The position numbers and the translations under genes are program-made. This document shows, piece by piece, positions 22,943 to 30,203 of a DNA stretch of 36,074 bases. Every line of letters starts with the position of its first letter. Position 1 is the stretch's first letter. Location: contig JALORE010000032.1 in the NCBI GenBank assembly GCA_025459125.1, forward strand, positions 1 to 36,074. The letters run 5' to 3'. Under the pieces are notes generated by a model. That model had not been told where the DNA came from. It did not search any database and saw only the letters and a list, made by a program, of their open reading frames with translations. The stretch is from Planctomycetota bacterium (GTDB taxonomy: Bacteria; Planctomycetota; Phycisphaerae; Sedimentisphaerales; Anaerobacaceae).

Positions 22943-24064
22943 ATGAGCAGCACGAGCCAGCAACCGAACCAAGCCGAGAACCTCAGCCGCCGGGACTTCA
23001 TGCGCGAGGGTGCAACGGCCGCCGCCGGCGTGGCCGTCGGACTGGGCGCGATGGGGAGCCGACCGGCCCAGGCCGCCGAAGCCGCCAAGACCCGCAGTTA
23101 CCACCCCGATATGGAGTACCGCCCTCTCGGCAAGACCGGCCTGTGGGTCTCCGCCGTCTGCATGGGTGGGCATTGGAAGCGGATCGAGAAGATGGTACCC
23201 AGCGCCGTCCAGGGCGAGAATTGGCTGGGCGCCGCCATCGGCGATGAAGCCTTCAAGAAAAACCGTCGCGACGTAGTCACCCGGTGCATCGAGTCCGGAA
23301 TCAACTACATCGACGCGTGCACCCGGGAAGAGGTGTGCGCGTATGCCGAGGCCCTGCGCGGCCGGCGCGACAGCATGTACCTGGGTTTTTCCTGGTACCA
23401 GGAGGAGATGCGCAATCCCAAGTTCCGGACGGCCGAGGCCTTGCTGGGAACCCTGGAAAGAGGGATACAGCAGGCCGGGCTCGAATACGTGGACCTTTGG
23501 CGGATCACCATGCACGAGCAGAGCGGCAATCACTCGCAAGCCGAAATCGAGCAGATGATGAAGGCCCTGGAGACCGCCCGGCGGCAGGGCAAATGCCGGT
23601 TCGCCGGATTCTCCTCGCACGATCGTCCGCATATCAAGTCGTTGATCGAGAAGTACCCGGAGATCGTGCAGGTCGTCGTCACGCCGTACACGGCCAAGAG
23701 CAAAGTCCGGCCCACCGATAGCCTCTTCGACGCGGTCCAGCAGCATGGGGTTGGCGTCTTCGGCATCAAACCGTTCTCGAGCAACGCCCTGTTCAAAGGC
23801 AACGGCTCCCCGGACAGTCCCACGGCCGAGGAAGACAGTCGCATGGCCCGCATGGCGATCCGCCATATCCTCGCCACCGACGTCATCACCGCCCCGATCC
23901 CCGGCATGATCAACACCCAGCAGGTGGACAACATGGTCAAGGCCGTCAAGGAACGCCGCGACCTGGACCAAGCCGAGGCGAAGGAGTTGCAGCAGGCGAT
24001 GGACGAGGCTTGGACGAAGCTGCCCGCCAACTACCAGTGGCTCAAGGATTGGGAGTACGTGTGA
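22943..24064 (+). CDS. Tat-exported aldo/keto reductase-like protein with a degenerate catalytic tetrad
   Basis: 373 residues. The N-terminus NLSRRDFMREGATAAAGVAV is a twin-arginine signal, cleaved after about residue 48. An aldo/keto reductase TIM barrel follows: MEYRPLGKTGLWVSAVCMGG, ESGINYIDACTREEVCAYAE, EYVDLWRITMHEQS, FAGFSSHDRPHIKSL, GVGVFGIKPFSSNAL, APIPGMINTQQVDNM. The Asp of the tetrad (YIDAC) and a His (TMHEQ) are present, but the positions usually holding the catalytic Tyr and Lys are not (TREEV; YLGFS). Ordinary NADPH-dependent reduction is therefore doubtful, as expected for a protein exported folded. AAGGAG precedes the ATG. A tetraheme cytochrome gene starts 6 bp after its stop. 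Confidence 0.87.
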   Translation: MSSTSQQPNQAENLSRRDFMREGATAAAGVAVGLGAMGSRPAQAAEAAKTRSYHPDMEYRPLGKTGLWVSAVCMGGHWKRIEKMVPSAVQGENWLGAAIGDEAFKKNRRDVVTRCIESGINYIDACTREEVCAYAEALRGRRDSMYLGFSWYQEEMRNPKFRTAEALLGTLERGIQQAGLEYVDLWRITMHEQSGNHSQAEIEQMMKALETARRQGKCRFAGFSSHDRPHIKSLIEKYPEIVQVVVTPYTAKSKVRPTDSLFDAVQQHGVGVFGIKPFSSNALFKGNGSPDSPTAEEDSRMARMAIRHILATDVITAPIPGMINTQQVDNMVKAVKERRDLDQAEAKELQQAMDEAWTKLPANYQWLKDWEYV

Positions 24065-24070
24065 CGTGCG

Positions 24071-24661
24071 ATGCGAATCGTAGAGCAATTCCTCGTCGCC
24101 GCGGCCATCCTGATCGGTGGCGTGCTGATCCTGGTGCCGGTGAGCCGTTCGCGCCACCCGAGGGCTGAGGCTCTCGTTCCCGATGCCAACACCTGCGCCG
24201 GAAGCCCGGTCCTGGCGACCATCAGCGACTCCGGCCATAAAACGCCCGAACCCTCCTTCGTTGCCAATCCCTTTTGCATGGCGTGCCACCTCGATTTCGA
24301 CGAGGAAGAGATGGCCCTGGAGCACGAGATCCTCGGCATCGGCTGCGAGCGTTGTCACGGTGAATCGCTGCGCCACCGCTCGGATGAGGCCAACCTCACC
24401 CCGCCCGAGTTGATGTACCCGAAGGAGCGCGTCAATCCCATGTGCATGATGTGTCATCCGAGGAGCGACCTGCGGGACAGGAAGGATCACCAGCCGATTC
24501 TGGAGGCCGGCCTGAGCGTCTTCGAGGAGATGACGCCCACCGGCGTGGACGCCAAGAAATACTGTACCGACTGCCACGGCGCCAAGCACCGTATCCAGAA
24601 GGAACGCACAGTCCGCTGGGACAAAGCCACCGGCGTCCTGCTGCGGCAGACAGCGAACTGA
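24071..24661 (+). CDS. Membrane-anchored tetraheme cytochrome c-type protein
   Basis: 196 residues with one N-terminal hydrophobic helix (VEQFLVAAAILIGGVLILVP), then an exported domain with four CXXCH heme-binding motifs: CMACH (Cys69), CERCH (Cys92), CMMCH (Cys125) and CTDCH (Cys165). Extra His and Met residues nearby could be distal ligands. It matches no single named family that I can name; it resembles small NrfH/NapC-like or doubled diheme electron-transfer proteins. It starts 6 bp after the Tat-exported AKR-like gene, so the pair is probably cotranslated and works in the same periplasmic redox process. Cytochrome c maturation genes are not in this window. Confidence 0.85.
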   Translation: MRIVEQFLVAAAILIGGVLILVPVSRSRHPRAEALVPDANTCAGSPVLATISDSGHKTPEPSFVANPFCMACHLDFDEEEMALEHEILGIGCERCHGESLRHRSDEANLTPPELMYPKERVNPMCMMCHPRSDLRDRKDHQPILEAGLSVFEEMTPTGVDAKKYCTDCHGAKHRIQKERTVRWDKATGVLLRQTAN

Positions 24662-24692
24662 ACCGAAGCACAAAAGGACTCCCGCCTTCGCA

Positions 24693-25245
24693 TCACACCT
24701 GGGCCTCCCACAGCCCGGGATACCGGCGAACGAAGCCCTCCGGCGTGACCTCCAGCAGCACCGCGTATGCCACGCTCGGCGACTCGTACCAGTACAGCGC
24801 TTCCGTGCGCCGCCCATAACGCTGGGGCAGAAGCGTGAGCATCTCTGCCGCCACGTCGAGCCAGGCGGCCGGCGCCGCTGCCGCCTGCCCCACCTCCAGG
24901 GCCAGCCGCCGCAATGGCGGCAGGTTCGTTGCCGGCGTAAACCCGAAGTCGAGATCAGGACAAGCCCCGAGGTTCGGCACAACCGTACCGTTGAGAGTCC
25001 ACTGCCCCGCGCTCGTCCGCACAATACGAAAGGCAACGGAATCCGTGCCGAGCCCGCCGGACGTGGCCTCGCTGCGTGTGCCACGCCGGATCGCACATCA
25101 GGCGGTGGGCAAGACACGCCGGCCTCCCTTCGTGCCATCCAACCGCCGTCCCCTCCAACCACCACCCGGCCGACTCCCGATGGAGCCGGCAAGCATGATG
25201 CCCCGGCGTATCCAACCCCCGCCAGAGGATCGAGGCTACTACCAT
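24693..25245 (-). pseudogene. DUF1089 / putative glycolipid-binding protein, frameshifted
   Basis: From ATG 25245 (AGAGGGAG upstream) the N-terminal half reads VVASILWRGLDTPGHHACRL then LEGTAVGWHEGRPACLAHRL and CDPAWHTQ. The family sequence continues in another frame from about 25070: TDSVAFRIVRTSAGQW, TLNGTVVPNLGACPDLDFGF, TPATNLPPLRRLALEVGQ and EGFVRRYPGLWE, with stop at 24693. The two halves join into a full-length DUF1089 (PF06475) protein of about 184 residues if two nucleotides are restored, or one removed, in the CACACGCAGCGAG stretch. Either a young pseudogene or a sequence error. The 3' half alone has only a GTG start at 25022. Confidence 0.7.
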
Positions 25246-25345
25246 GCGGACTCCCTCTGCTTGCGCAAGGCTTCGTCATACGCGTGCGAACCTGCGCAGA
25301 CACATGTGCAATAGCCGCCGGCGCGGGAATGACAGGAACTAGGAA

Positions 25346-25366
25346 GCATGGGCAGGATGCCCATGC
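25346..25366. repeat. REP-like palindrome between the DUF1089 gene and hflC
   Basis: GCATGGGCAGGATGCCCATG plus a terminal C: a palindrome with an 8-9-bp stem, the same family as 8593-8690. It lies 18 bp from the hflC stop codon. Confidence 0.6.
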
Positions 25367-25383
25367 CACGAATGGGACGGTTT

Positions 25384-26364
25384 CTACGGCTTATTCCCAA
25401 CCGGGACAGGACCGGAGACGCCGGCCGGCTGCGTCGATTCGAGGTAGCGGAAGAACTCCGCCTGGGCGTCGATCATGAGGGTCGTGTTCTTGCCCATCGC
25501 GCGATAGCTCTCCAGCGTACGGAGAAAGGCGAAGAACTCGGGATCGGCGCCGTAGGCGGCCCCGTAAACGCGCGTGGCCTCGGCGTCGGCCTTGCCGCGA
25601 ATCTCTTCGGCCTGCCGCTTGGCCTGGGAGCTGATCTCACGCAGCTTGCGTTCCATCTCGCCCAGGATTTCCTGGCTGCGGCCCTCACCCTCGGAACGGA
25701 ACCGGGCGGCGATACTCTGGCGTTCCGAGATCATCCGGGTCTCCACCTGCCGGCGGACCGACTCGATGTAGTTGATGCGCTTGATGCGGACGTCCACGAT
25801 CTCGATGCCCAGTTCCGGCATCAGCCGGGAGGCGGCGGTGAGCATCTTCTGCTCCAGGCCCTCCCGACCTACCTTGGGCTTCTCCAGGGGCACGTCCCCG
25901 CGGGCTGTCTCTTCCTGCAACTTGGCGGGGTCCACATCCCAGTCCGCCGACCGCACGACCTCTTCCAGATCGGCGCCGGAGACGATGTCGCGCACCACCG
26001 AATCGAGGATATCATCCAGCCGGGTGCGGGCCCCCTGCTCGTCACGTACGGAGCGGAGGAACTTGAGGGGATCGACGATCCGCCAGCGGGCCGTCGTATC
26101 GACCACAATGAACTCGCGACCCAGGGTGGGAATCTGGCTGACATCGCCATCCCAGGCCAGCAGGCGCTTGTCGAACCGGCGGACCTCCTGAATGAAGGGC
26201 CGCTTCCAGTGCAGCCCCGGCCGGGTGACCAGAGCGCCCACCGGCTCTCCGAACTGCACGATAATCCCCTGCTCCGCCTGATCGATGACGTACAAACCGC
26301 CGACCAGAATCACCCCGGCCAGCAGGATCCCGATACCGAGAAGGATCAGCACGAGAGGTTTCAT
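25384..26364 (-). CDS. hflC: Membrane protease modulator HflC (SPFH/prohibitin family)
   Basis: 326 residues. An N-terminal membrane helix (about 4-27) is followed by the prohibitin/SPFH domain (YVIDQAEQGIIVQFGEPVGA, PGLHWKRPFIQEVRRFDKRL). Then comes a long helical region (RRQVETRMISERQSIAARFR, IRGKADAEATRVYGAAYGAD) and ESYRAMGKNTTLMIDAQAEF, all typical of HflC. With HflK it forms a large membrane assembly that controls the FtsH protease in other bacteria. The start codon overlaps the hflK stop by 4 bp (ATGA). The insertion PAKLQEETARGDVPLEKPKV at about 145-165 is longer than in E. coli. Confidence 0.94.
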   Translation of the reverse strand: MKPLVLILLGIGILLAGVILVGGLYVIDQAEQGIIVQFGEPVGALVTRPGLHWKRPFIQEVRRFDKRLLAWDGDVSQIPTLGREFIVVDTTARWRIVDPLKFLRSVRDEQGARTRLDDILDSVVRDIVSGADLEEVVRSADWDVDPAKLQEETARGDVPLEKPKVGREGLEQKMLTAASRLMPELGIEIVDVRIKRINYIESVRRQVETRMISERQSIAARFRSEGEGRSQEILGEMERKLREISSQAKRQAEEIRGKADAEATRVYGAAYGADPEFFAFLRTLESYRAMGKNTTLMIDAQAEFFRYLESTQPAGVSGPVPVGNKP

Positions 26365-27431
26365 CGGCCCACCTCCTTCGGCGTCTGCGTCCTGCGCGTC
26401 GCCGGGAGCGTCGCGCTGGTCGGCGGCGGCGGCTCGCGCACCGCCGTTGGCCCTTCGCGCAGATGCAACAGGGGCAACGGGGCGTTCTGTCCTTCCTGGA
26501 CGACCAGTACCGACCCGATCTCGGGCAGGACTTCCGACAGGGTCTCCAGGTACATGCGTCGGCGCGTCACCTCCGGCGCCGCCTGGTACTCGGCCAGAAT
26601 GGAGCGGAATCGCGCCGCCTCGCCCAGCGCCTGGTTGGTCCGCTCGGCGGCGTACCCTTGCGCCTCGGCGATGGTGCGCTTGGCTTCGCCCTGGGCCCGG
26701 GGGATCGCCTCGTTGGCCTGCCTGGTCGCCTCGTTGATCATGCGCTCCTGCTCCTGGCGGGCCTCGTTCACCGCGTTGAAGGCCGGCTGAACCGCCTGGG
26801 GCGGCACCACGTTCTGCAGCTCCACCGTCACGATATGGATGCCCGTCTGGTACAGGTCCATGGCCGCCTGGATTTCCTCGCGCGTGGTGTTGGCGATCTG
26901 GACGCGCGCCGTCGTCAGAATCTCGCTGCCCAGGTGATTACCGACCACGCGCCGCATGACGGATTCCGAGACGTCGCGGAGGGTCCGCGTGGGCGCCCGC
27001 ATGCTGTAGAGGAATTGGATCGGGTCGGCAATCCGGTACTGCACCACCCACTCGACGTCGATGATGTTGAGGTCCCCGGAGAGCATGAGCGATTCATCGG
27101 GGAAGTTGCCCTCGACGTACCGCGTGCGGTCGCCCGGCGCGGCCGTGCGGAAGCCGAATTCCTCCTTGAGCACCCGCTCGGTGGCCACGTGTTCCACGTT
27201 GTCGATCCCGAACGGCAGCTTGAAGTGCAGGCCGGGCTCGGTGGTCTTGATCACCGCCCCGAAGCGCTTGACCACGGCCCGTTCCTCCGGCTGCACCGTG
27301 TAGACCGTGGTCAGCATCCCGATGGCCACAATCAGCACGACCAGGCCGGCGATGATGACCGGCAGCCAGCGGCGCAGCCGGGCCAGTACCGCCGTGATAT
27401 CGATATTATTTGGATCGTCATAGTATCTCAT
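26361..27431 (-). CDS. hflK: Membrane protease modulator HflK (SPFH/prohibitin family)
   Basis: 356 residues. MRYYDDPNNIDI is followed by a membrane helix at about 21-43, then the SPFH domain (VQPEERAVVKRFGAVIKTTE, GLHFKLPFGIDNVEHVATER), the HLGSEILTTARVQIANTTRE segment and the coiled-coil helix EARQEQERMINEATRQANEA, with a Pro-rich C-terminus. HflK is the larger partner of HflC. The ATG at 27431 gives the family start; AGGA lies 7 nt upstream, but the overlapping TAGGAT could instead be a -10. It is first in the hflK-hflC operon, divergent from thiC. Confidence 0.94.
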   Translation of the reverse strand: MRYYDDPNNIDITAVLARLRRWLPVIIAGLVVLIVAIGMLTTVYTVQPEERAVVKRFGAVIKTTEPGLHFKLPFGIDNVEHVATERVLKEEFGFRTAAPGDRTRYVEGNFPDESLMLSGDLNIIDVEWVVQYRIADPIQFLYSMRAPTRTLRDVSESVMRRVVGNHLGSEILTTARVQIANTTREEIQAAMDLYQTGIHIVTVELQNVVPPQAVQPAFNAVNEARQEQERMINEATRQANEAIPRAQGEAKRTIAEAQGYAAERTNQALGEAARFRSILAEYQAAPEVTRRRMYLETLSEVLPEIGSVLVVQEGQNAPLPLLHLREGPTAVREPPPPTSATLPATRRTQTPKEVGR

Positions 27432-27437
27432 ACACGC

Positions 27438-27466
27438 ATCCTACGCCCCCCACCGGCTTCGGTCAA
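27438..27466 (-). promoter_or_regulatory. Candidate promoter of hflK-hflC (leaderless or very short leader)
   Basis: Minus strand TTGACC (27466-27461), 17-nt spacer, TAGGAT (27443-27438), then GCGTGT and the ATG. If TAGGAT is the -10, the message starts at the ATG; otherwise AGGA within it is the ribosome-binding site. Confidence 0.5.
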
Positions 27467-27524
27467 GCAATCCTCGGTCAGGACTTTCGCGACCACGCCC
27501 TGCCAACCGATCGGGCGAATTTGC

Positions 27525-27554
27525 TTGAACGGGCCCGGGATCGCCGCGTACAAT
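27525..27554 (+). promoter_or_regulatory. Promoter of the TPP riboswitch-thiC transcript
   Basis: TTGAAC (27525-27530), 18-nt spacer, TACAAT (27549-27554). The predicted start, about 27561, coincides with the beginning of the riboswitch. Confidence 0.65.
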
Positions 27555-27557
27555 ACG

Positions 27558-27662
27558 TCAGGCCGCTAGGGGTGGCCTGCCGCAGCGTGGGCCTGAGAGA
27601 AAACCCTCGGAACCTGATCAGGATAAACGCCCAGAGGGCGGATAGGCCTGCGTAGGAAAGCG
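27558..27662 (+). ncRNA. TPP (thiamine pyrophosphate) riboswitch
   Basis: Conserved THI-element blocks are present: GCTAGGGGTGGCCT near 27565, CCTGAGAGAAAACCCTCGGA near 27592, ACCTGATCAGGATAA at 27612-27626 and GGCCTGCGTAGGAAAGCG near 27645. It lies directly upstream of thiC and is followed by an intrinsic terminator, so TPP binding should cause premature termination. Confidence 0.95.
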
Positions 27663-27690
27663 ATGCCCGAAAACTCGGATCGACCATGAG

Positions 27691-27719
27691 AAATCGCTTC
27701 CTCCAGGAGCGATTTTTTA
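27691..27719 (+). terminator. Intrinsic terminator of the TPP riboswitch expression platform
   Basis: AAATCGCT (27691-27698) and AGCGATTT (27708-27715) form an 8-bp stem with a 9-nt loop, followed by a T run to 27718. It lies 24 bp before the thiC ATG. The riboswitch tail (AAAGCGATG, 27657-27665) could pair with its descending arm as an antiterminator. Confidence 0.8.
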
Positions 27720-27742
27720 TTGGCCGGATGGAGTAGTGCATC

Positions 27743-29062
27743 ATGACGACACAACTGACGGACGCCAGAGCCAAAATCATTACGGAGGCCATGCGGCGCG
27801 TCGCCGGGGACGAAAAGCTCGGCGCCGACGCTGTTCGTGACGAGGTGGCTGCCGGTCGGCTGGTGATCCCCGCGAACAGGATTCACCTCCAGAGCAACCT
27901 GCGGCCCGCCGGCATCGGCCGGGCGCTGCGGACGAAAGTCAATGCCAACCTCGGCACCAGCAGCGTCCGTTGCTCGGTCCAGGCGGAGCTCGAGAAGATG
28001 GAGGCCGCCCTGGCGGTCGGGGCGGATGCGATCATGGACCTCAGCACCGGCGGCCATCTCGATGCCATCCGCGCGGAGCTGCTCGCCCATTGTCCCGTGC
28101 CCTTCGGGACGGTGCCCATTTACCAGGTGATCGAGGGCCGGCAGGTGGAGGATATCACGTGGGACCTCATCCGCCAAACGGTGGAGAAGCAGGCGCAGCA
28201 GGGTGTGGACTTCTTCACCATCCATGCCGGCGTGCTGCGGGAGCACCTGCCGCTGGTGGACAAACGGGTCATGGGGATCGTCAGCCGGGGCGGCGCCCTG
28301 CTCGCCAAATGGATGCTCCACCACAACCGGCAGAACCCCCTGTACGAGATGTTCGACGAGCTGTGCGACATCATGGTCGAGTACGACGTGTGCTTCTCGC
28401 TGGGCGATGGGCTCCGGCCCGGCGCGATCGCCGACGCCACCGACGAGGCCCAGCTCGCCGAGTTGCGCACGCTGGGTGAGCTGACCCAGCGGGCCCAGGA
28501 ACGCGGCTGCCAGGTCATGGTCGAGGGTCCCGGACACGTCCCCTTCCATCAGATCCAGCGCAACATGGAGCTCCAGCAACAGATCTGCCGGGGCGCTCCC
28601 TTCTATGTGCTGGGTCCCTTAGTGACGGATATCGCCCCCGGCTATGATCACATCACCTCTGCCATCGGCGGTTGCGCCGCGGCGTTCTACGGGGCCTCCT
28701 TCCTGTGCTACGTGACGCCGCGCGAGCACCTGGGGCTGCCCAACGTCGAGGACGTGCGCGCCGGCGTCGTGGCCGCCAAGATTGCGGCCCACGCGGCGGA
28801 CCTGGCGCGGGGCCTGACGGGCGTGAACGAGCGCGACCGGAAGCTCAGCACAGCACGCTCCAATCTCGACTGGGAGGCACACCTGGCCACCGCGCTGGAC
28901 CCGCAGACCGCTCACCGGATGCACCGAGAGGCCTGCCAGGAGATGGGCACGGAACAGCTCCATTCCGCGGACTACTGCTCCATGTGCGGCCAGCACTGGT
29001 GCAGCGCGAGAATCAACAAGGAGGTCCGCGCCACCGTCCGAGCGGGGAAGACGGAGGACTGA
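27743..29062 (+). CDS. thiC: Phosphomethylpyrimidine synthase (ThiC), radical SAM
   Basis: Converts aminoimidazole ribotide to HMP-phosphate, the thiamine pyrimidine. It has 439 residues, the short bacterial form without the long N-terminal extension of E. coli ThiC. Conserved blocks are KVNANLGTSS, GADAIMDLSTGGHLDAIR, FTIHAGVLREHLPL, ISRGGALLAKWMLHHNRQNP (starting VS here), SLGDGLRPG, VEGPGHVPFHQI and GPLVTDIAPGYDHITSAIGG. The C-terminal CSMCGQHWC (Cys412, Cys415, Cys420) binds the catalytic [4Fe-4S] cluster. Regulated by the TPP riboswitch upstream. GGAG lies 10 nt before ATG 27743. Convergent with lptG, 32 bp apart, with no clear terminator between. Confidence 0.97.
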   Translation: MTTQLTDARAKIITEAMRRVAGDEKLGADAVRDEVAAGRLVIPANRIHLQSNLRPAGIGRALRTKVNANLGTSSVRCSVQAELEKMEAALAVGADAIMDLSTGGHLDAIRAELLAHCPVPFGTVPIYQVIEGRQVEDITWDLIRQTVEKQAQQGVDFFTIHAGVLREHLPLVDKRVMGIVSRGGALLAKWMLHHNRQNPLYEMFDELCDIMVEYDVCFSLGDGLRPGAIADATDEAQLAELRTLGELTQRAQERGCQVMVEGPGHVPFHQIQRNMELQQQICRGAPFYVLGPLVTDIAPGYDHITSAIGGCAAAFYGASFLCYVTPREHLGLPNVEDVRAGVVAAKIAAHAADLARGLTGVNERDRKLSTARSNLDWEAHLATALDPQTAHRMHREACQEMGTEQLHSADYCSMCGQHWCSARINKEVRATVRAGKTED

Positions 29063-29094
29063 GGACAGAGGACGGACGAAGAGTTGGGTGGCAA

Positions 29095-30198
29095 CTACGT
29101 CTTCATCGCATCCAGCTCGATGAAGGCGACGGGGACGAAGATGAAGACGGGCAGCCAAGCCCAGAACTCCGGCATGATGCGCCCCAGGAAGACGGCCTCG
29201 GTCGAGAGCATCTTGCAGGCGAAGGTCGTGATGGAGCAGGCGGCGGTCAGGCTGAAACTGAGCAGCACGGCGGATTTCATCGTGCGCGGGTCCCGGCAGA
29301 TCAGCACCGGCAGGCTGATCAGAAGCATCGTGAGATTGAGGATGGGATCGGTGATGCGAAAGTGTTTCTGGCTGTAGAGCTGGGCCACGTCTTTGACTTT
29401 CGTGTTCTGGTCGGCCAGCGCCGCCAGCTGGCGGGAGCTCAGGAGCGTCTCATACCCGACGCTTTGCCGGATCGGAATGTCCTTCGGTCGCAGGTCGCCG
29501 CTGTCGTACGTGGCCGCCGGCCGGGGTCCTTCCAGCGATCCGGCCTGCGACAACGTGCCGTCGACAAGATCCCACACGCGGGTTTGCTCGTTATAGACGG
29601 CTTCCCGGGCCGAGAGCAGGCCGGTCACCTCCCAGATCCCGGGACGCTCGGTCTTCTCCCGCAGCAGGATCGTGGGATACTGGAGCGTGGCGGTGGCGAC
29701 GTCAAACTTCTGCGAGCAGATCAGATGCCCGCGCGAGTCGGGGATGAACCAGACGCTGTACCACTCCTCGCCGGGGAGGGTGTTCTTGCGGCGCATGAGC
29801 TGGTCGCTCAGGGACGGGATGAGCAGCTCCTGATCCACGACGAGCAGTCCGGTGAACAGGGCGGACAGAACCAGCACGGGACCGACGACCCGCTTGAGAC
29901 TCACCCCGGAGGCCATCATGGCGACGAACTCGTGGTTGCGGACCATCTTGCCCAGGGAAAAGGCGGCGGCCACGACCGTGATCGTGCCGGCGATATCGCG
30001 GAAGTACAGCGTGATGTTCCGGCCGTAGTAGAGCACAACATTCCAGAGCATGGCCCGGGTGCCCAGGTCGGCGTACGCGGCGAATTCGTCCAGGTTGACG
30101 AACAAGTCGATCGTCACCCACAGCCCGATCAGCACGCAGAACGAGATCGCGTACCCGATCAGGAAATGTTTGGCGACATATCGATCCAGTATCTTCAT
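29095..30198 (-). CDS. lptG: LptF/LptG family permease, LptG-like (lipopolysaccharide transport)
   Basis: 367 residues. Three N-terminal membrane helices (FLIGYAISFCVLIGLWVTID, ITVVAAAFSLGKMVRNHEFV, VVGPVLVLSALFTGLLVVDQ) are followed by a periplasmic beta domain and three C-terminal helices, the YjgP/YjgQ architecture. In the family it pairs with LptF and the LptB ATPase to extract LPS from the inner membrane. ATG 30198 (MKILDRYVAKHFLIGY) is the family start; a longer in-frame reading to 30366 would overlap lptF. It starts 5 bp after the lptF stop, so they are coupled. The F/G naming follows gene order and size and could be reversed. Confidence 0.9.
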   Translation of the reverse strand: MKILDRYVAKHFLIGYAISFCVLIGLWVTIDLFVNLDEFAAYADLGTRAMLWNVVLYYGRNITLYFRDIAGTITVVAAAFSLGKMVRNHEFVAMMASGVSLKRVVGPVLVLSALFTGLLVVDQELLIPSLSDQLMRRKNTLPGEEWYSVWFIPDSRGHLICSQKFDVATATLQYPTILLREKTERPGIWEVTGLLSAREAVYNEQTRVWDLVDGTLSQAGSLEGPRPAATYDSGDLRPKDIPIRQSVGYETLLSSRQLAALADQNTKVKDVAQLYSQKHFRITDPILNLTMLLISLPVLICRDPRTMKSAVLLSFSLTAACSITTFACKMLSTEAVFLGRIMPEFWAWLPVFIFVPVAFIELDAMKT

Positions 30199-30203
30199 AA
30201 CCC

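Noticed and set aside
22826-25369. 847-residue antisense ORF across the AKR and cytochrome genes
   Set aside because: Overlaps well-supported genes on the other strand; composition is the Arg/Gly/His-rich shadow of high-GC codons, with no domain.
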